Shown here piece by piece: positions 1 to 10,166 of a DNA stretch of 38,180 nucleotides (position 1 is the stretch's first letter; every line of letters starts with the position of its first letter). Both the position numbers and the translations under genes were made by a program. The stretch lies in contig JACCTU010000133.1 of assembly GCA_013812235.1 (NCBI GenBank), positions 1-38,180 on the forward strand, read 5' to 3'. The stretch comes from Actinomycetota bacterium (GTDB taxonomy: Bacteria > Actinomycetota > Thermoleophilia > Gaiellales > Gaiellaceae). A model generated the notes under the pieces. That model searched no databases. It saw nothing but the letters and a program-made list of their open reading frames with translations, and was not told where the DNA came from.

Positions 1-863
1 CGCAGGAAGCGGAAGTGGAGGTGCGCCTGGTCGGCCGCGTAGAGCTTCTCCCCGTGCTTGATCCTCCGCGCGAGCACGAACGTCGTATCCAAGATCGGGA
101 TCGCGAGCATGACGAGCGGGAAGAACAGCACGACGGTCGACGCCGTTTTCAGCAATCCTTGGATCGCGATCGTCGCGAGCGCATAACCGAGCAGCAGCGC
201 CCCCGAGTCGCCCATGAAGATCCGGGCGGGGAAGAAGTTGTGGCGCAGGAAGCCGAAGCATGCGCCGGCGACGATCGCCGAGAAGACGGCGGCGGTCGGC
301 TTGCCGAGCGAGAGCGCGATCACCGCGAACGTGAAGCCGGCGATCCCGCAGACGCCCGCCGCCAGGCCGTCCATCCCGTCGAGGAAGTTAACCATGTTCA
401 TCAGCGCGACGACCCAGACGATCGTGGCGCCGACACCGAGCCACGTCGGCAGCTCCAGGTACGGATCGGTCAAGAGCGGGAACGTGAAGCGGTCGATGTA
501 GATCCCGAACGCCGTCGGCACCGCGGCGGCGGCCACCTGACCCGCGAGCTTTTGCCACCACGCCAACCCGCGGAAGTCGTCGATCGCTCCAACGGTCGTC
601 GCGATCGCTGCGCCGAGCAGCAGGCCGCGCGCCTCGCGGTTGATCTCGAGGAACGCGAGCGCGGGCACGAGGATCCCGAGGAAGAGCGCGAGCCCGCCCA
701 GCCGCGGCACGGGCAACTCGTTCAGCCGGCGAGGCTCGGGGGCGTCGACCGCGCCGATTCGCCGAGCCATCTGCCCGATCGCCGGCGTGAGCAGCAACAC
801 GATCCCGAGCGCGAGCGCGAAGCCCCAGACGACCTCGGGCGTGTCCCTCAGTTCGTCGAGCAT
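1..863 (-). CDS. UDP-N-acetylglucosamine-1-phosphate / MraY-WecA family glycosyl-1-phosphate transferase (3' part runs off window)
   Basis: Reverse-strand translation from ATG at 863: MLDELRDTPEVVWGFALALGIVLLLTPAIGQMARRIGAVDAPEPRRLNELPVPRLGG...NFLDGMDGLAAG...FMGDSGALLLGY...ADQAHLHFRFL, motifs typical of the family. Confidence 0.9.
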   Translation of the reverse strand, partial: MLDELRDTPEVVWGFALALGIVLLLTPAIGQMARRIGAVDAPEPRRLNELPVPRLGGLALFLGILVPALAFLEINREARGLLLGAAIATTVGAIDDFRGLAWWQKLAGQVAAAAVPTAFGIYIDRFTFPLLTDPYLELPTWLGVGATIVWVVALMNMVNFLDGMDGLAAGVCGIAGFTFAVIALSLGKPTAAVFSAIVAGACFGFLRHNFFPARIFMGDSGALLLGYALATIAIQGLLKTASTVVLFFPLVMLAIPILDTTFVLARRIKHGEKLYAADQAHLHFRFL

Positions 864-1475
864 CTACTTCGTGCCGTAGAGTCGGTCGCCCGCATCGCCG
901 AGACCCGGGACGATGAAGCCCCGCTCGTTCAGCTCACGGTCGATCGCCGCGCACACGATGTGCACGTCGGGGTGGTCGCGGTGCACGCGGTCGATTCCCT
1001 CCTGAACTGCGACGAGCGAGACGAGCGTCACGGTGCGGGCTCCCGCCTGCTTGACCGTCTCGATCGCCGCAGCGCTCGAGTTCCCCGTCGCGAGCATCGG
1101 GTCCAGCACGATCGCATCGCGGTCGGTCATGTCTGCGGGTAGCTTCACGAAGTACTGCACCGGCTGGAGGGTCGCCTCGTCGCGATACATGCCGATGAAC
1201 CCGACACGTGCGCTCGAGATGAGCGAGAGCACGCCGTCGAGCATCCCGACGCCCGCGCGGAGTACCGGGCAGACGGCGACCTTTTTGCCGGCGATTCGGG
1301 GAAACGGCGCGGTTTCCAGGGGCGTCTCGATCACGACGTCCTCCGTCGGGAACTCTTTCGTCGCCTCGTAGGTCAGGAGCAGCGTGACCTCTTCGACGAG
1401 CTTCCGGAAGTGGACGGTTGGTGTGTGTTTGTCGCGCAGGTACGACAGCTTGTGCTGCACGAGCGGGTGCGTCAC
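864..1475 (-). CDS. upp: Uracil phosphoribosyltransferase
   Basis: VTHPLVQHKLSYLRDKHTPTVHFRKLVEEVTLLL...LDPMLATGNSSAAA...GDAGDRLYGTK; GTG start chosen inside the longer ORF 864..2177. Confidence 0.95.
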   Translation of the reverse strand: MTHPLVQHKLSYLRDKHTPTVHFRKLVEEVTLLLTYEATKEFPTEDVVIETPLETAPFPRIAGKKVAVCPVLRAGVGMLDGVLSLISSARVGFIGMYRDEATLQPVQYFVKLPADMTDRDAIVLDPMLATGNSSAAAIETVKQAGARTVTLVSLVAVQEGIDRVHRDHPDVHIVCAAIDRELNERGFIVPGLGDAGDRLYGTK

Positions 1476-1504
1476 GTGCGTGACGCGGCCGGTTGCCGTT
1501 GCGC

Positions 1505-2797
1505 TCACGCCGCGTACGTCGTGTAGCCGCGGAACCCCGGATAGAGCGGCCGTTTTGCGCAGAGCGCGTCGATGCGCGCGTTCAGCCCCGGGAGCTCGGG
1601 AGCGTCCGCGAGCGCCTCGACCATCACCGTGCCGACCTCGCGGAAGTCGTCCTCGTCGAAGCCGCGCATCGTCGCCGCCGGCGTGCCGACGCGCACACCG
1701 GAGCCGATCGTGGGTGGGCGCTCGTCGAACGGCACCGTGTTGCGGTTGACGGTCAGCTTCACCTCGTGCAGCCGCTCCTCCGCGTCCTTGCCCGTCCACT
1801 CCGAGTTTCGCAGGTCGATCTGCAGGAGGTGCGTGTCGGTGCCCCCGGTGAGCAGGTCGAGCCCGCCCTGCATCAGCGTTTCGCCGAGGGCGTCGGCGTT
1901 CGCGCGTACCTGCGACTGGTAGTCGCGGAAGGCGTCGGTCATCGCGATCTTGAAGCACGCAGCCTTCGCCGCGATCGTGTGCTCGAGCGGACCGCCCTGC
2001 ATCCCCGGGAAGATCGCGCGGTCGACGTCCTTCGCGAACTCCTCCTTGCAGAGGATGAACCCTGCGCGCGGGCCCGCGAGCGTCTTGTGCGTCGTCGAGG
2101 TGACGAAGTCGCAGTGCGGCATCGGGTTCGGGTGCAGACCGGCCGCGACGAGGCCCGCAAAGTGCGCCATGTCGCACATCAGCAGCGCATCGACCTCGTC
2201 GGCGATCTCGCGGAAGCGGTCCGCCTCGATCGCGCGGGGATACGCGGAGCCTCCGCAGATGATCAGCTTCGGCCGGTGCTCCTTCGCGAGCGCGAGCACC
2301 TCGTCGTAGTCGACGAGCGACGTCTCACGATCGACCCCGTAGCCGACGATCGTGTAGAGCCGCCCCGAGAAGTTGACCTTGAGCCCGTGCGAGAGGTGCC
2401 CGCCGGAATCCAGCTTCATCGACAGGATCGTGTCGCCCGGCTGGAGCGCGGCGAAGTACACCCCCATGTTCGCCTGCGCGCCCGCGTGCGGCTGCACGTT
2501 CGCGTGCTCGGCGCCGAAAAGCGACTTCGCGCGCTCGATCGCGATCGACTCGATCTCGTCGACGACCTCGCAGCCGCCGTAGTAGCGCTTGCCCGGGTAC
2601 CCCTCGGCGTACTTGTTCGTCGGCACGGACCCGACCGCCTCGAAGACGCTCGGCCAGGTGAAGTTCTCCGAAGCGATCAGCTCGATCTGACCGCGCTGCC
2701 GCTCGAGCTCGGCGGTCAGCAGCTCCGCGATCTCGGGATCGACCTCTGAAAGGCCTGCAGAGCGGAGGTGCTGGAGGGTCTCCTGCGCGACGGCCAT
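1505..2797 (-). CDS. glyA: Serine hydroxymethyltransferase
   Basis: ORF 430 aa; LIASENFTWPSVFEAVGS, TTHKTLAGPRAG motif; good SD (ggaaggag) upstream. Confidence 0.97.
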   Translation of the reverse strand: MAVAQETLQHLRSAGLSEVDPEIAELLTAELERQRGQIELIASENFTWPSVFEAVGSVPTNKYAEGYPGKRYYGGCEVVDEIESIAIERAKSLFGAEHANVQPHAGAQANMGVYFAALQPGDTILSMKLDSGGHLSHGLKVNFSGRLYTIVGYGVDRETSLVDYDEVLALAKEHRPKLIICGGSAYPRAIEADRFREIADEVDALLMCDMAHFAGLVAAGLHPNPMPHCDFVTSTTHKTLAGPRAGFILCKEEFAKDVDRAIFPGMQGGPLEHTIAAKAACFKIAMTDAFRDYQSQVRANADALGETLMQGGLDLLTGGTDTHLLQIDLRNSEWTGKDAEERLHEVKLTVNRNTVPFDERPPTIGSGVRVGTPAATMRGFDEDDFREVGTVMVEALADAPELPGLNARIDALCAKRPLYPGFRGYTTYAA

Positions 2798-2840
2798 GTA
2801 GCTCTCCTTCCGGGAGGTCCCCAGGAATGCTACTCGCGCC

Positions 2841-3428
2841 TCAGGCCAGCACTGCCAGGGCGCGCTCGACGTCGCCGGCGCCCTCGCGGAGGACGACGGG
2901 GCGCTCGCCGGTGAAGTCGATCACGGTCGAGGGAACACCGGGGAGCTCCCCCGCGTCGACGACTTCGGCGACCCCGTTCAGGATCTCCTGCGGAATCTCC
3001 GCGACCGTCTTCGGGTCGGGGCCACCGTGGACGTTCGCGCTCGTCGCCGCCACCGCGCCGACGCGGTCGAGCACCTGCTTGCCGTAGCCGTCGAGGACCG
3101 GGACGCGCACCCCGATCGTGTCCGGTCGGGTCCCCGTCAGCCACCGGTAGCGGTGCGCCGGGTTCGGGAAGACCAAAGTGTAGGGGCCTGGGAGCAGTTC
3201 GCGCGCGATCGTCCCGGAACGGCCGCGAAGCTCCGAGACACACTCGAACAGCATCTCGAGGTCGGCCGCGACGAGCGCGATCGCCTGTTGGTTCTCGCGG
3301 CCCTTCAGCTCGAACACCCTTCGCGCGGGCTCCTCCCTGTACGGCGACACGCAGAGCCCGTACACGGTGTCGGTCGGCAGGACGACGACCTGTCCGGCGT
3401 TCAGCGCGTCGACGGCGGTTTCGATCAC
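2841..3428 (-). CDS. L-threonylcarbamoyladenylate synthase (Sua5/YciO/YrdC family)
   Basis: ORF 195 aa; VVLPTDTVYGLCVSPYREEPARRVFELKGRE, PSTVIDFTGERPVVLREGAG. Confidence 0.93.
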   Translation of the reverse strand: MIETAVDALNAGQVVVLPTDTVYGLCVSPYREEPARRVFELKGRENQQAIALVAADLEMLFECVSELRGRSGTIARELLPGPYTLVFPNPAHRYRWLTGTRPDTIGVRVPVLDGYGKQVLDRVGAVAATSANVHGGPDPKTVAEIPQEILNGVAEVVDAGELPGVPSTVIDFTGERPVVLREGAGDVERALAVLA

Positions 3429-4249
3429 GGCCGCTTTCCCTCGACGATCCGATCCCGACCGGCAAGGTCCTCCGTGACGACGACGTCCTCGTAGCCGAGG
3501 CGCTCGAGCAGTCTGGCCGCCGCGCCCGCGCGTGTGTCCGCGACCTCGAGCACGAGATGCCCGCCCGGCACGAGGGCGTCGAACGCGTGCTCGACGATCT
3601 GCGCGGTGTGCTCGCCGCCGATCGTCGCGAGTCGCGGCTCCCAGTCGCGGACCTCGGGTTCGAGGGTGCCGATCTCGTCCTGCGCGATGTACGGCGGGTT
3701 CGACACGACGAGATCGTATTCGCGGTCACCCAGACCGCCGACCAGGTCGCCCTCGACGAGCTCAATTTCGAGCCCCGTCTGCTCGGCGTTCTCGCGGGCA
3801 AGCGCGAGGGCTTGCGGCGACACGTCGAGCGCGCGCACCTTCGCCCCCGGATGCTCGTCCACGATCGCGAGTGCGATCGCGCCCGTCCCCGTCCCGACGT
3901 CGAGCACTCGCGGCATCCCACCGTTGAGGAGCGCGAGGCAGCGCTCGACGACCATCTCGGTCTCGGGTCGCGGCACGAGCGCACGGCGGTCGGTTTTCAG
4001 CGTCAGCCGCCGAAATCCCCACTCGCCGAGCACGTAGGCGAGCGGCTCTCGCTCGCCCCGCCTGCGAACGAGTTCGCGGTAGGCGTCGCGCTCGGCGTCG
4101 TCGAGCGGCCGGTCGTGGTGCATGTACAACTCGACGCGCGAGAGGCCGACCGCCTTCCCGAGCAGGTGCTCGGCGTCCAGCCGGGGGCTCTCGACTCCCT
4201 TGCCGGCGAGGAACTCCGTCGCCCGGCGCAGCACCTCGCCGACGGTCAC
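3425..4249 (-). CDS. prmC: Peptide chain release factor N5-glutamine methyltransferase
   Basis: ORF 274 aa; [25 protein letters not shown] (NPPY motif); adjacent to prfA. Confidence 0.95.
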   Translation of the reverse strand: MTVGEVLRRATEFLAGKGVESPRLDAEHLLGKAVGLSRVELYMHHDRPLDDAERDAYRELVRRRGEREPLAYVLGEWGFRRLTLKTDRRALVPRPETEMVVERCLALLNGGMPRVLDVGTGTGAIALAIVDEHPGAKVRALDVSPQALALARENAEQTGLEIELVEGDLVGGLGDREYDLVVSNPPYIAQDEIGTLEPEVRDWEPRLATIGGEHTAQIVEHAFDALVPGGHLVLEVADTRAGAAARLLERLGYEDVVVTEDLAGRDRIVEGKRP

Positions 4250-5292
4250 GCCGGCGTGGCTTCGAGCGCGCGGCGCCGCTCTTCCGCGGCGAGCGCCTCG
4301 GTGAAGTCGTCGAGCTCGCCTTCGAGGACGCGGTCGAGCTTGTGCTGCGTCAGGTGGATGCGGTGGTCGGTCACGCGGTTCTCCGCGAAGTTGTACGTGC
4401 GGATCTTCTCGGCGCGCTCACCCGTCCCGATCTGCGAGCGGCGCGTCGCGGCGAGCGCGGCCTGCTGCTTCTCGCGCTCGAGCTCGTAGAGTCGCGCACG
4501 GAGCACGCGCATCGCTTTCGCCTTGTTCTGAAGCTGCGACTTCTCGTCCTGCATCGAGACGACCGTGCCGGTCGGTGCGTGCGTGATGCGCACGGCCGAG
4601 TCGGTTGTGTTCACGCTCTGGCCGCCCGGTCCCGTCGAACGGTAGACGTCGATCTTCAGATCGTTCTGGTCGATGTCGATCTCCACCTCTTCGGCCTCGG
4701 GCATCACGGCGACGGTCGCGGTCGACGTGTGGATGCGTCCTTGCGACTCGGTCTCGGGGACACGCTGCACTCGGTGCGTGCCCCCCTCCCACTTGAATAC
4801 GGAGTACGCACCGTCGCCATTGACAGCGATCGTCATCTCCTTGATGCCACCGAACTCGTTCGGCGAGCCACCGAGCGTCTCGGTCTTCCAGCCGCGCCGC
4901 TCTGCGTAGCGAGTCAACATCCGAACCACCTCGGCGGCCCAGAGCGCGGCCTCGTCGCCGCCCACGCCCTGGCGCACCTCGAGGATCACGTCCTTGCTGT
5001 CCGCCGGGTCGGTCTCGACGAGCGCGAGCTTCAGCTCCTCCTCGAGAGCGACGAGCCGCGCCTCGAGGTCGGGAACGAGCTCGCGCAGGTCGCCATCGTC
5101 GCGGGCGGCCTCGAGATCGGCGGTCACGCCGCGCCACTCCTGCGTGAGCTTGTACGGGCCCTCGAGCTCTTTCAGCCGGCGGCCCGTGTCGGCCGCCTCG
5201 CGGTGGTCGTTGTAGACGCCAGGGTCGGACATCCGCTCCTGCGTCTCGCGGTACTTGCGCTCGAGCTCGTCGATCAGCGCGTCGATCGGCAT
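4246..5292 (-). CDS. prfA: Peptide chain release factor 1
   Basis: [30 protein letters not shown]...[24 protein letters not shown] (GGQ motif); start trimmed from ORF 4246..6159. Confidence 0.96.
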   Translation of the reverse strand: MPIDALIDELERKYRETQERMSDPGVYNDHREAADTGRRLKELEGPYKLTQEWRGVTADLEAARDDGDLRELVPDLEARLVALEEELKLALVETDPADSKDVILEVRQGVGGDEAALWAAEVVRMLTRYAERRGWKTETLGGSPNEFGGIKEMTIAVNGDGAYSVFKWEGGTHRVQRVPETESQGRIHTSTATVAVMPEAEEVEIDIDQNDLKIDVYRSTGPGGQSVNTTDSAVRITHAPTGTVVSMQDEKSQLQNKAKAMRVLRARLYELEREKQQAALAATRRSQIGTGERAEKIRTYNFAENRVTDHRIHLTQHKLDRVLEGELDDFTEALAAEERRRALEATPA

Positions 5293-5297
5293 CGCCG

Positions 5298-6218
5298 TCA
5301 GGCCATGACTTCGACGCGCCGCGCCTCGGTGGGGCGCTCCTGCCCCTCGAGCCGGAGCACCTCGCGCAGCGCGCGAATCGAAACCTCGAGCTGGTCGAGC
5401 GAGGGCTCGCGCGTCGTCAGCCGCTGGAGCCAGAGACCGGGCGCGAGCATCGCCATCAGCAGTCGGTTGTCGGTGTGCTTGCCCGCGAAGCGGATCACCT
5501 CGTAGGCGAGGCCCGCGATCACCGGCAGCAGCAGGATGCGGCTCGCGATCAGCCACGGCCACGAGGGCTGGCCGATGAACGCGAAGACGAAGATCGCGAT
5601 CACCATCACCCAGAGCAGGAACGCCGTGCCGCAGCGCGGGTGGATCAGCGAGAAGCGCTGCACGTTCTCCGGTGTCAGCTCCGCGCCTGCCTCGAGCGCG
5701 TTGATCGCCTTGTGCTCGGCGCCGTGGTACTGGAAGACGCGCCGCAGGTCGGGAAGGAGTGAGATGACGAGGATGTAGAGGATGAAGATGGTCACGCGGA
5801 TCACCCCTTCGACGATCACGAACAGCCCGTCGGTGTCGATCGGGAGCCAGTTCGTGATCAGCGCGGGCGTCACCTTGAAGAGCGCGATCGCGAACCCGAT
5901 CGCGATCGCGAAGGCGAAGAAGATCGCTCCGCGCGAGAGCTCGGTCTCGACCTCTTCCTTGTCGTCCGCGTCCGCGTCCTGCGCCGCGTAGTTCGCGGAG
6001 ATCGCGAGTGCGCGGAAGCCGATCGCGAGCGACTCGCCGAGCGCGACGATCCCTCGGATCACCGGGAGCCGGAAGACCCGATGGCGCGCCATCGGCGAGG
6101 AGATCGACGTCGTGTGCTCGGCGATCTCGCCGTTCGGCTTCCTCACCGCGAGCGCCCAATGCGCGGGGCTGCGCATCATCACGCCTTCGAGGACCGCCTG
6201 GCCTCCGATCGTCTGCAT
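5298..6218 (-). CDS. DUF1385 (YqhQ-like) membrane protein
   Basis: [32 protein letters not shown]..., [28 protein letters not shown]; start trimmed. Confidence 0.88.
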   Translation of the reverse strand: MQTIGGQAVLEGVMMRSPAHWALAVRKPNGEIAEHTTSISSPMARHRVFRLPVIRGIVALGESLAIGFRALAISANYAAQDADADDKEEVETELSRGAIFFAFAIAIGFAIALFKVTPALITNWLPIDTDGLFVIVEGVIRVTIFILYILVISLLPDLRRVFQYHGAEHKAINALEAGAELTPENVQRFSLIHPRCGTAFLLWVMVIAIFVFAFIGQPSWPWLIASRILLLPVIAGLAYEVIRFAGKHTDNRLLMAMLAPGLWLQRLTTREPSLDQLEVSIRALREVLRLEGQERPTEARRVEVMA

Positions 6219-6231
6219 CGAAATGAGGGAG

Positions 6232-6453
6232 CTAGCCCTTGCGGGGCGCGCCGCCGGCGCGTTCGAGCCGACGCTGGAAGCGCTCGACACGGCCGCCGGT
6301 GTCCATCAGCTTCTGCTTGCCCGTATAGAACGGGTGGCAGTTCGAGCAGATCTCGACGTGCAGCTCGGGCTTCGTGGACCGCGTCTGGAACGTGTTCCCG
6401 CAGGAGCACGTCACGTTCGAGAGCACGTACTCGGGATGGATGCCAGTCTTCAT
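6232..6453 (-). CDS. rpmE: 50S ribosomal protein L31 (Cys-containing form)
   Basis: [48 protein letters not shown]. Confidence 0.96.
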   Translation of the reverse strand: MKTGIHPEYVLSNVTCSCGNTFQTRSTKPELHVEICSNCHPFYTGKQKLMDTGGRVERFQRRLERAGGAPRKG

Positions 6454-7418
6454 CGCGGAGCCAGGATAGCAGAGGCGGTTTCGGGGGCCACGTTGCCTCC
6501 TGAGACGACAAGCGCCACATGTTCGCCCTGCTCATGCTCGATCTTGCCGGCGAGCAAAGCGGCCGTCGCGGCGGCTCCGGCCCCCTCGACCGCGAGCTTC
6601 GCGCGGCCGTAGAGAAAGCGGAAGGCTTCCTCGATCTCCGACTCGGTGACGAGAACGAGTGCGTCGACGCGCTCTCGAACGACCGCAAGCGCGTGCGTCC
6701 CCGCGAAGGGTGCGTTGAGGCCGTCGGCGAGCGAGACGGGCACGATCGGGATGGGCTCGCCGGCCTCGACCGCGAGCTTCATCGCCGCCGACGTCTCGGG
6801 CTCGACGCCGATCACGCGCGCCGACGGTCGCAGACCCTTGACCGCCGTGGCGACGCCGGAGATCAGCCCGCCGCCTCCGATCGGGACGACGACCACGTCC
6901 GCCTCGACGTCCTCGATCAGCTCGAGGCCGACCGTTCCCTGGCCCGCCTGCGTGAACGGATCGTCGAACGGGTGCACAAGCGTCCTGCCGGTCTCCTCTT
7001 GGAGCTGCGCCAGCACCGCGAACGCCTCGGTCGGATCGCGCGCTTCCTGGTGGACCGCGGCGCCGTAGCCGATCGTCGCCGCGCGCTTTGACTCGTCGGC
7101 GCCCTGCCACATGACGAGGAGCGCGTCGATTCCCTCGAGCGCCGAGCAGTAGGCGAGCGCCTGTGCGTGGTTGCCCGCGGAGATCCCGATCACACCGCGC
7201 GACTTCTCCTCGGTCGTGAGCGAGGCGAGCTTCGTGAGGACGCCGCGGGGCTTGAACGAGCCCGTGCGTTGGAAGAGCTCCGCCTTGAGGTGCACCTGCG
7301 CGCCCGACAGCCGCGACAGCGACGCGGACGTGAACGTGGGCGTTCGGTGCAAACGGCCCGCGATCGCCTCGCGCGCACGGTGGACGTCGTCCAGAACGAT
7401 CAGCGCGGTGGCAGCCAT
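6450..7418 (-). CDS. Threonine ammonia-lyase / serine-threonine dehydratase family PLP enzyme
   Basis: [12 protein letters not shown] motif, [12 protein letters not shown]; start [12 protein letters not shown] trimmed from ORF 6450..7490. Confidence 0.9.
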   Translation of the reverse strand: MAATALIVLDDVHRAREAIAGRLHRTPTFTSASLSRLSGAQVHLKAELFQRTGSFKPRGVLTKLASLTTEEKSRGVIGISAGNHAQALAYCSALEGIDALLVMWQGADESKRAATIGYGAAVHQEARDPTEAFAVLAQLQEETGRTLVHPFDDPFTQAGQGTVGLELIEDVEADVVVVPIGGGGLISGVATAVKGLRPSARVIGVEPETSAAMKLAVEAGEPIPIVPVSLADGLNAPFAGTHALAVVRERVDALVLVTESEIEEAFRFLYGRAKLAVEGAGAAATAALLAGKIEHEQGEHVALVVSGGNVAPETASAILAPR

Positions 7419-7436
7419 GGCGAATCCTCGCATGCG

Positions 7437-7498
7437 CTGGTGCCAGGCACCGGGGCGTGCCCTGCTTGGACGTGCCCTGATGCCTGGCACCAGGGCAC
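7437..7498. repeat. REP/BIME-like palindromic unit (paired inverted GTGCCAGGCACC motifs)
   Basis: CTGGTGCCAGGCA (7437-7449) perfectly inverted at TGCCTGGCACCAG (7481-7493); core shared with repeats flanking the RAYT at 20085-20830. Confidence 0.75.
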
Positions 7499-7515
7499 GG
7501 TCGAAAAGGACGGGG

Positions 7516-9213
7516 CTACGTGCGTTGGTACTCGGGCCCCGAGCCGCCCTCCGGAGGAGTGAGCCGGCCTCCCTTCGCCGTGATCGCGCCGCACTGCACG
7601 CAGTTCGACGGGTTCACCTCCACCTCGACCGTTCCCTCACCGTCGGCGCCGCCGACCTCGTACACGTGCGCCGGACACATGCGGACCCACAGCTCGGCGA
7701 GCTCGTTCGGCACCTTCCGCTGGATGCGGATGTGGTCCGGCTGGTCGTCGCGCGTCTTGTTCCCCGAGAGGAACACCGATGAGAGCTTGTCGAACGTGAG
7801 CTTGCCGTCGGGCGCGGGGTAGTGCCTCGCGCGGTCGGTGACGATCAGCTCGACATCAGCGTCACGCTCCGTGCGAAAGGTGAACGGCGGGAGCTTGCCG
7901 CGCGTCGCGGTCATCATCCCGGCGAGCGCTCCGCCGACCCAGAAGCCGCGGCTGAACGCGGGCCGCATGTTCCGCACCTGTTCGAGGTCGCGCCAGATGT
8001 AGCTGTCACGCACAGCGCGGTCGTAGGACTCGAGCGCGCCCGGGGTCGCGGCCGTCCGGCCACGCTGCAGCGCCTCGAACGCCGTCTCCGCCGCGAGCCG
8101 GCCGGACTCGATTGCGTAGTGGATCCCCTTCAGCGCCGGCACGTTGACCATCCCGACGCCGTCGCCGCAAAAGAGCAGACCGGGAGCGTGCAGCTGCTTC
8201 GGCAGGGCGAGAAACCCGCCCTCGGGGATCGTCTTCGCCCCCCACTCCACGCGCTCACCTCCTGCCAAGATCTCGCGCACGATCTTGTGCGTCTTCAACT
8301 CCTGCAGCACGTCGTGCACGGAGAGCTCGGCATCGCGGTAGTCGAGCCCGACGACCATGCCAATCGCGACGTGCTCCTCGCCCATCGGGTAGATGAACGA
8401 GCCGCCGAACTCGCGGTAGCGTGCACCACCCCGCAACGGCCAGCCCATTGTGTGGATCACGCGGTGGAGCGGCTTCGCGACCCGCCAAATCTCTTTTACG
8501 CCCAGCGCCCACACCTGGGGGTTGTCGCCTGCGAGGCCGAAGCGCTCGATCGCTGCGCCGGTCAGGTGTCCCTGCGTCCCCTCGGCGAGCACCGTCACGC
8601 GCGCGACGAGGTCGGAGCCCGGCTCGAAGTTCGGCAGCGGCTCGCCGGCGCGTCCGCGCCCCTTGTCGCCCGTGCGGACGCCGACGACGCGGCCGTGTTC
8701 GACGAGCAGCTTCGTCGCGGCTGTCTCCGGCAGGATCATCGAGCCGCCTTCCTCCGCCTGCGAGGCGAGCCAGCGGCCGAGCTGCGAGAGCGACGCGACA
8801 TAGTTGCCCTCGTTCTTCATCGTCGGAGGCGTCGGGATCCGGAACGCGGAGCCGGCGGTGAGGAAGTAGACGGACTCGCCCTCGACCGGGCCCAGCAGCG
8901 GCAGCTCTTCGAGCTGCTTCCTCCCGCGGAAGAGCCGCCGGAGGCCGCGCGGGTTGACGACGGCGCCGGAGAGAAGATGTGAGCCGGGCTGCTTGCCCTT
9001 TTCGAGCACGGCGACCGGAACCTCGCCGAGCCGCCCGCGCACTTCGGGCGCTTCTTCGAGCAGCTGGCCGAGGCGGATCGCGCAGGCGAGGCCGGCGGGG
9101 CCCGCGCCGACGATCAGCACGCCGACGTCGATCCGCTCGTTGGGCGCGTCGGTCGGCGGTCCGACCGCCTCGTCGACAGAAAAGGGAGGTTGGTAGTCCG
9201 CGGGGCGCGTCAT
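7516..9213 (-). CDS. Electron transfer flavoprotein-ubiquinone oxidoreductase (ETF-QO)
   Basis: DVGVLIVGAGPAGLACAIRLGQ, LFCGDGVGMVNVPALKGIHYAIESG, C-terminal ferredoxin-like CPAHVYEVGG...NCVQCGAI...PPEGGSGPEYQRT; start trimmed to ATG 9213. Confidence 0.93.
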   Translation of the reverse strand: MTRPADYQPPFSVDEAVGPPTDAPNERIDVGVLIVGAGPAGLACAIRLGQLLEEAPEVRGRLGEVPVAVLEKGKQPGSHLLSGAVVNPRGLRRLFRGRKQLEELPLLGPVEGESVYFLTAGSAFRIPTPPTMKNEGNYVASLSQLGRWLASQAEEGGSMILPETAATKLLVEHGRVVGVRTGDKGRGRAGEPLPNFEPGSDLVARVTVLAEGTQGHLTGAAIERFGLAGDNPQVWALGVKEIWRVAKPLHRVIHTMGWPLRGGARYREFGGSFIYPMGEEHVAIGMVVGLDYRDAELSVHDVLQELKTHKIVREILAGGERVEWGAKTIPEGGFLALPKQLHAPGLLFCGDGVGMVNVPALKGIHYAIESGRLAAETAFEALQRGRTAATPGALESYDRAVRDSYIWRDLEQVRNMRPAFSRGFWVGGALAGMMTATRGKLPPFTFRTERDADVELIVTDRARHYPAPDGKLTFDKLSSVFLSGNKTRDDQPDHIRIQRKVPNELAELWVRMCPAHVYEVGGADGEGTVEVEVNPSNCVQCGAITAKGGRLTPPEGGSGPEYQRT

Positions 9214-10166
9214 CCGCGGCGTTCGCGCACGAGCTCGGTCAGCTTCGGGACGATCTGGTGGATGTCGCCGACGACGCCGAAGTCTGCGAACTCGAAGATC
9301 GGCGCGTTCGGGTCCTTGTTGATCGCGACGATCGTGCCGGAGCTCTGCATGCCGACCTTGTGCTGGATCGCCCCGGAGATCCCGCACGCGACGTAGAGCT
9401 TCGGAGCGACGGTCTTGCCTGTCTGGCCGATCTGCGTCGAGTACGGGTACCAGCCCGCGTCGACAACCGCGCGTGTCGCGCCGACGGCGCCGCCGAGCGC
9501 CTTCGCGAGCTGCTCGACGAGCGTGAAGTTCTCCGGCCCGCCGAGCCCGCGGCCGCCGGCCACGATCACGTCCGCCTCCTCGAGGTTCGGGCCCTCGCTC
9601 TCCGCGTGCGCCTGCTCGATCATCGTCGCGGCCTTGGAGTGCTCCTCCAGCTGCACGGTGGCATCCACGACCTGCGCGCTCCGGCCCGTCTCGACGGGGT
9701 CGAACGTTCCGGACCGGAAGAGGGCGAGCTTCGGACCGTCTCCCCAGCCGACGTCGACGACGACCGAGTCGCCGAGTGCCGGGCGCTTCCCGACGAGCCT
9801 GCCGTCCTGCTCCGTGAGGTCCGCGAGATCCCAGTTGAGGCCGGCGTCCAGCCGCGCCGCGAGCCCGGCCGCAACGTCCGCCGCGAGCACCGACGCCGCG
9901 AACAGCACCGTGTCGAAGCCGTGGTCGCGCACGAGCGAAGCGAGCACGTCGACGCGCGGCTGCGGCAACGGTGCGTCGAGCGCCGCATCGTCGGCGACGA
10001 ACAAATTGCTCGCGCCGTACTTGCCCGCCTGCTCGGTGAGCGAGCGCACGCCCGAGCCGACGACGACACCCGAGGCATCGCCGAGCTGCGCCGCCTTGGC
10101 GAGCACGCCCAATGCGCCCTTCTGGATCTCACCGTCGTGGTGCTCGAGAAAGACGAGCGTGCTCAC
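9210..10166 (-). CDS. etfA: Electron transfer flavoprotein subunit alpha
   Basis: VSTLVFLEHHDGEIQKGALGVLAKAAQLG...YVACGISGAIQHKVGMQSSGTIVAINKDPNAPIFEFADFGVVGD; GTG start at 10166. Confidence 0.96.
   Translation of the reverse strand: MSTLVFLEHHDGEIQKGALGVLAKAAQLGDASGVVVGSGVRSLTEQAGKYGASNLFVADDAALDAPLPQPRVDVLASLVRDHGFDTVLFAASVLAADVAAGLAARLDAGLNWDLADLTEQDGRLVGKRPALGDSVVVDVGWGDGPKLALFRSGTFDPVETGRSAQVVDATVQLEEHSKAATMIEQAHAESEGPNLEEADVIVAGGRGLGGPENFTLVEQLAKALGGAVGATRAVVDAGWYPYSTQIGQTGKTVAPKLYVACGISGAIQHKVGMQSSGTIVAINKDPNAPIFEFADFGVVGDIHQIVPKLTELVRERRG

Noticed and set aside
15-1142. Long + strand ORFs opposite the transferase/upp/glyA genes (e.g. 15..1142, 1493..2749)
   Set aside because: Arg/Asp/Glu/Val-rich low-complexity translations antisense to recognisable conserved proteins; typical of spurious ORFs in high-GC DNA
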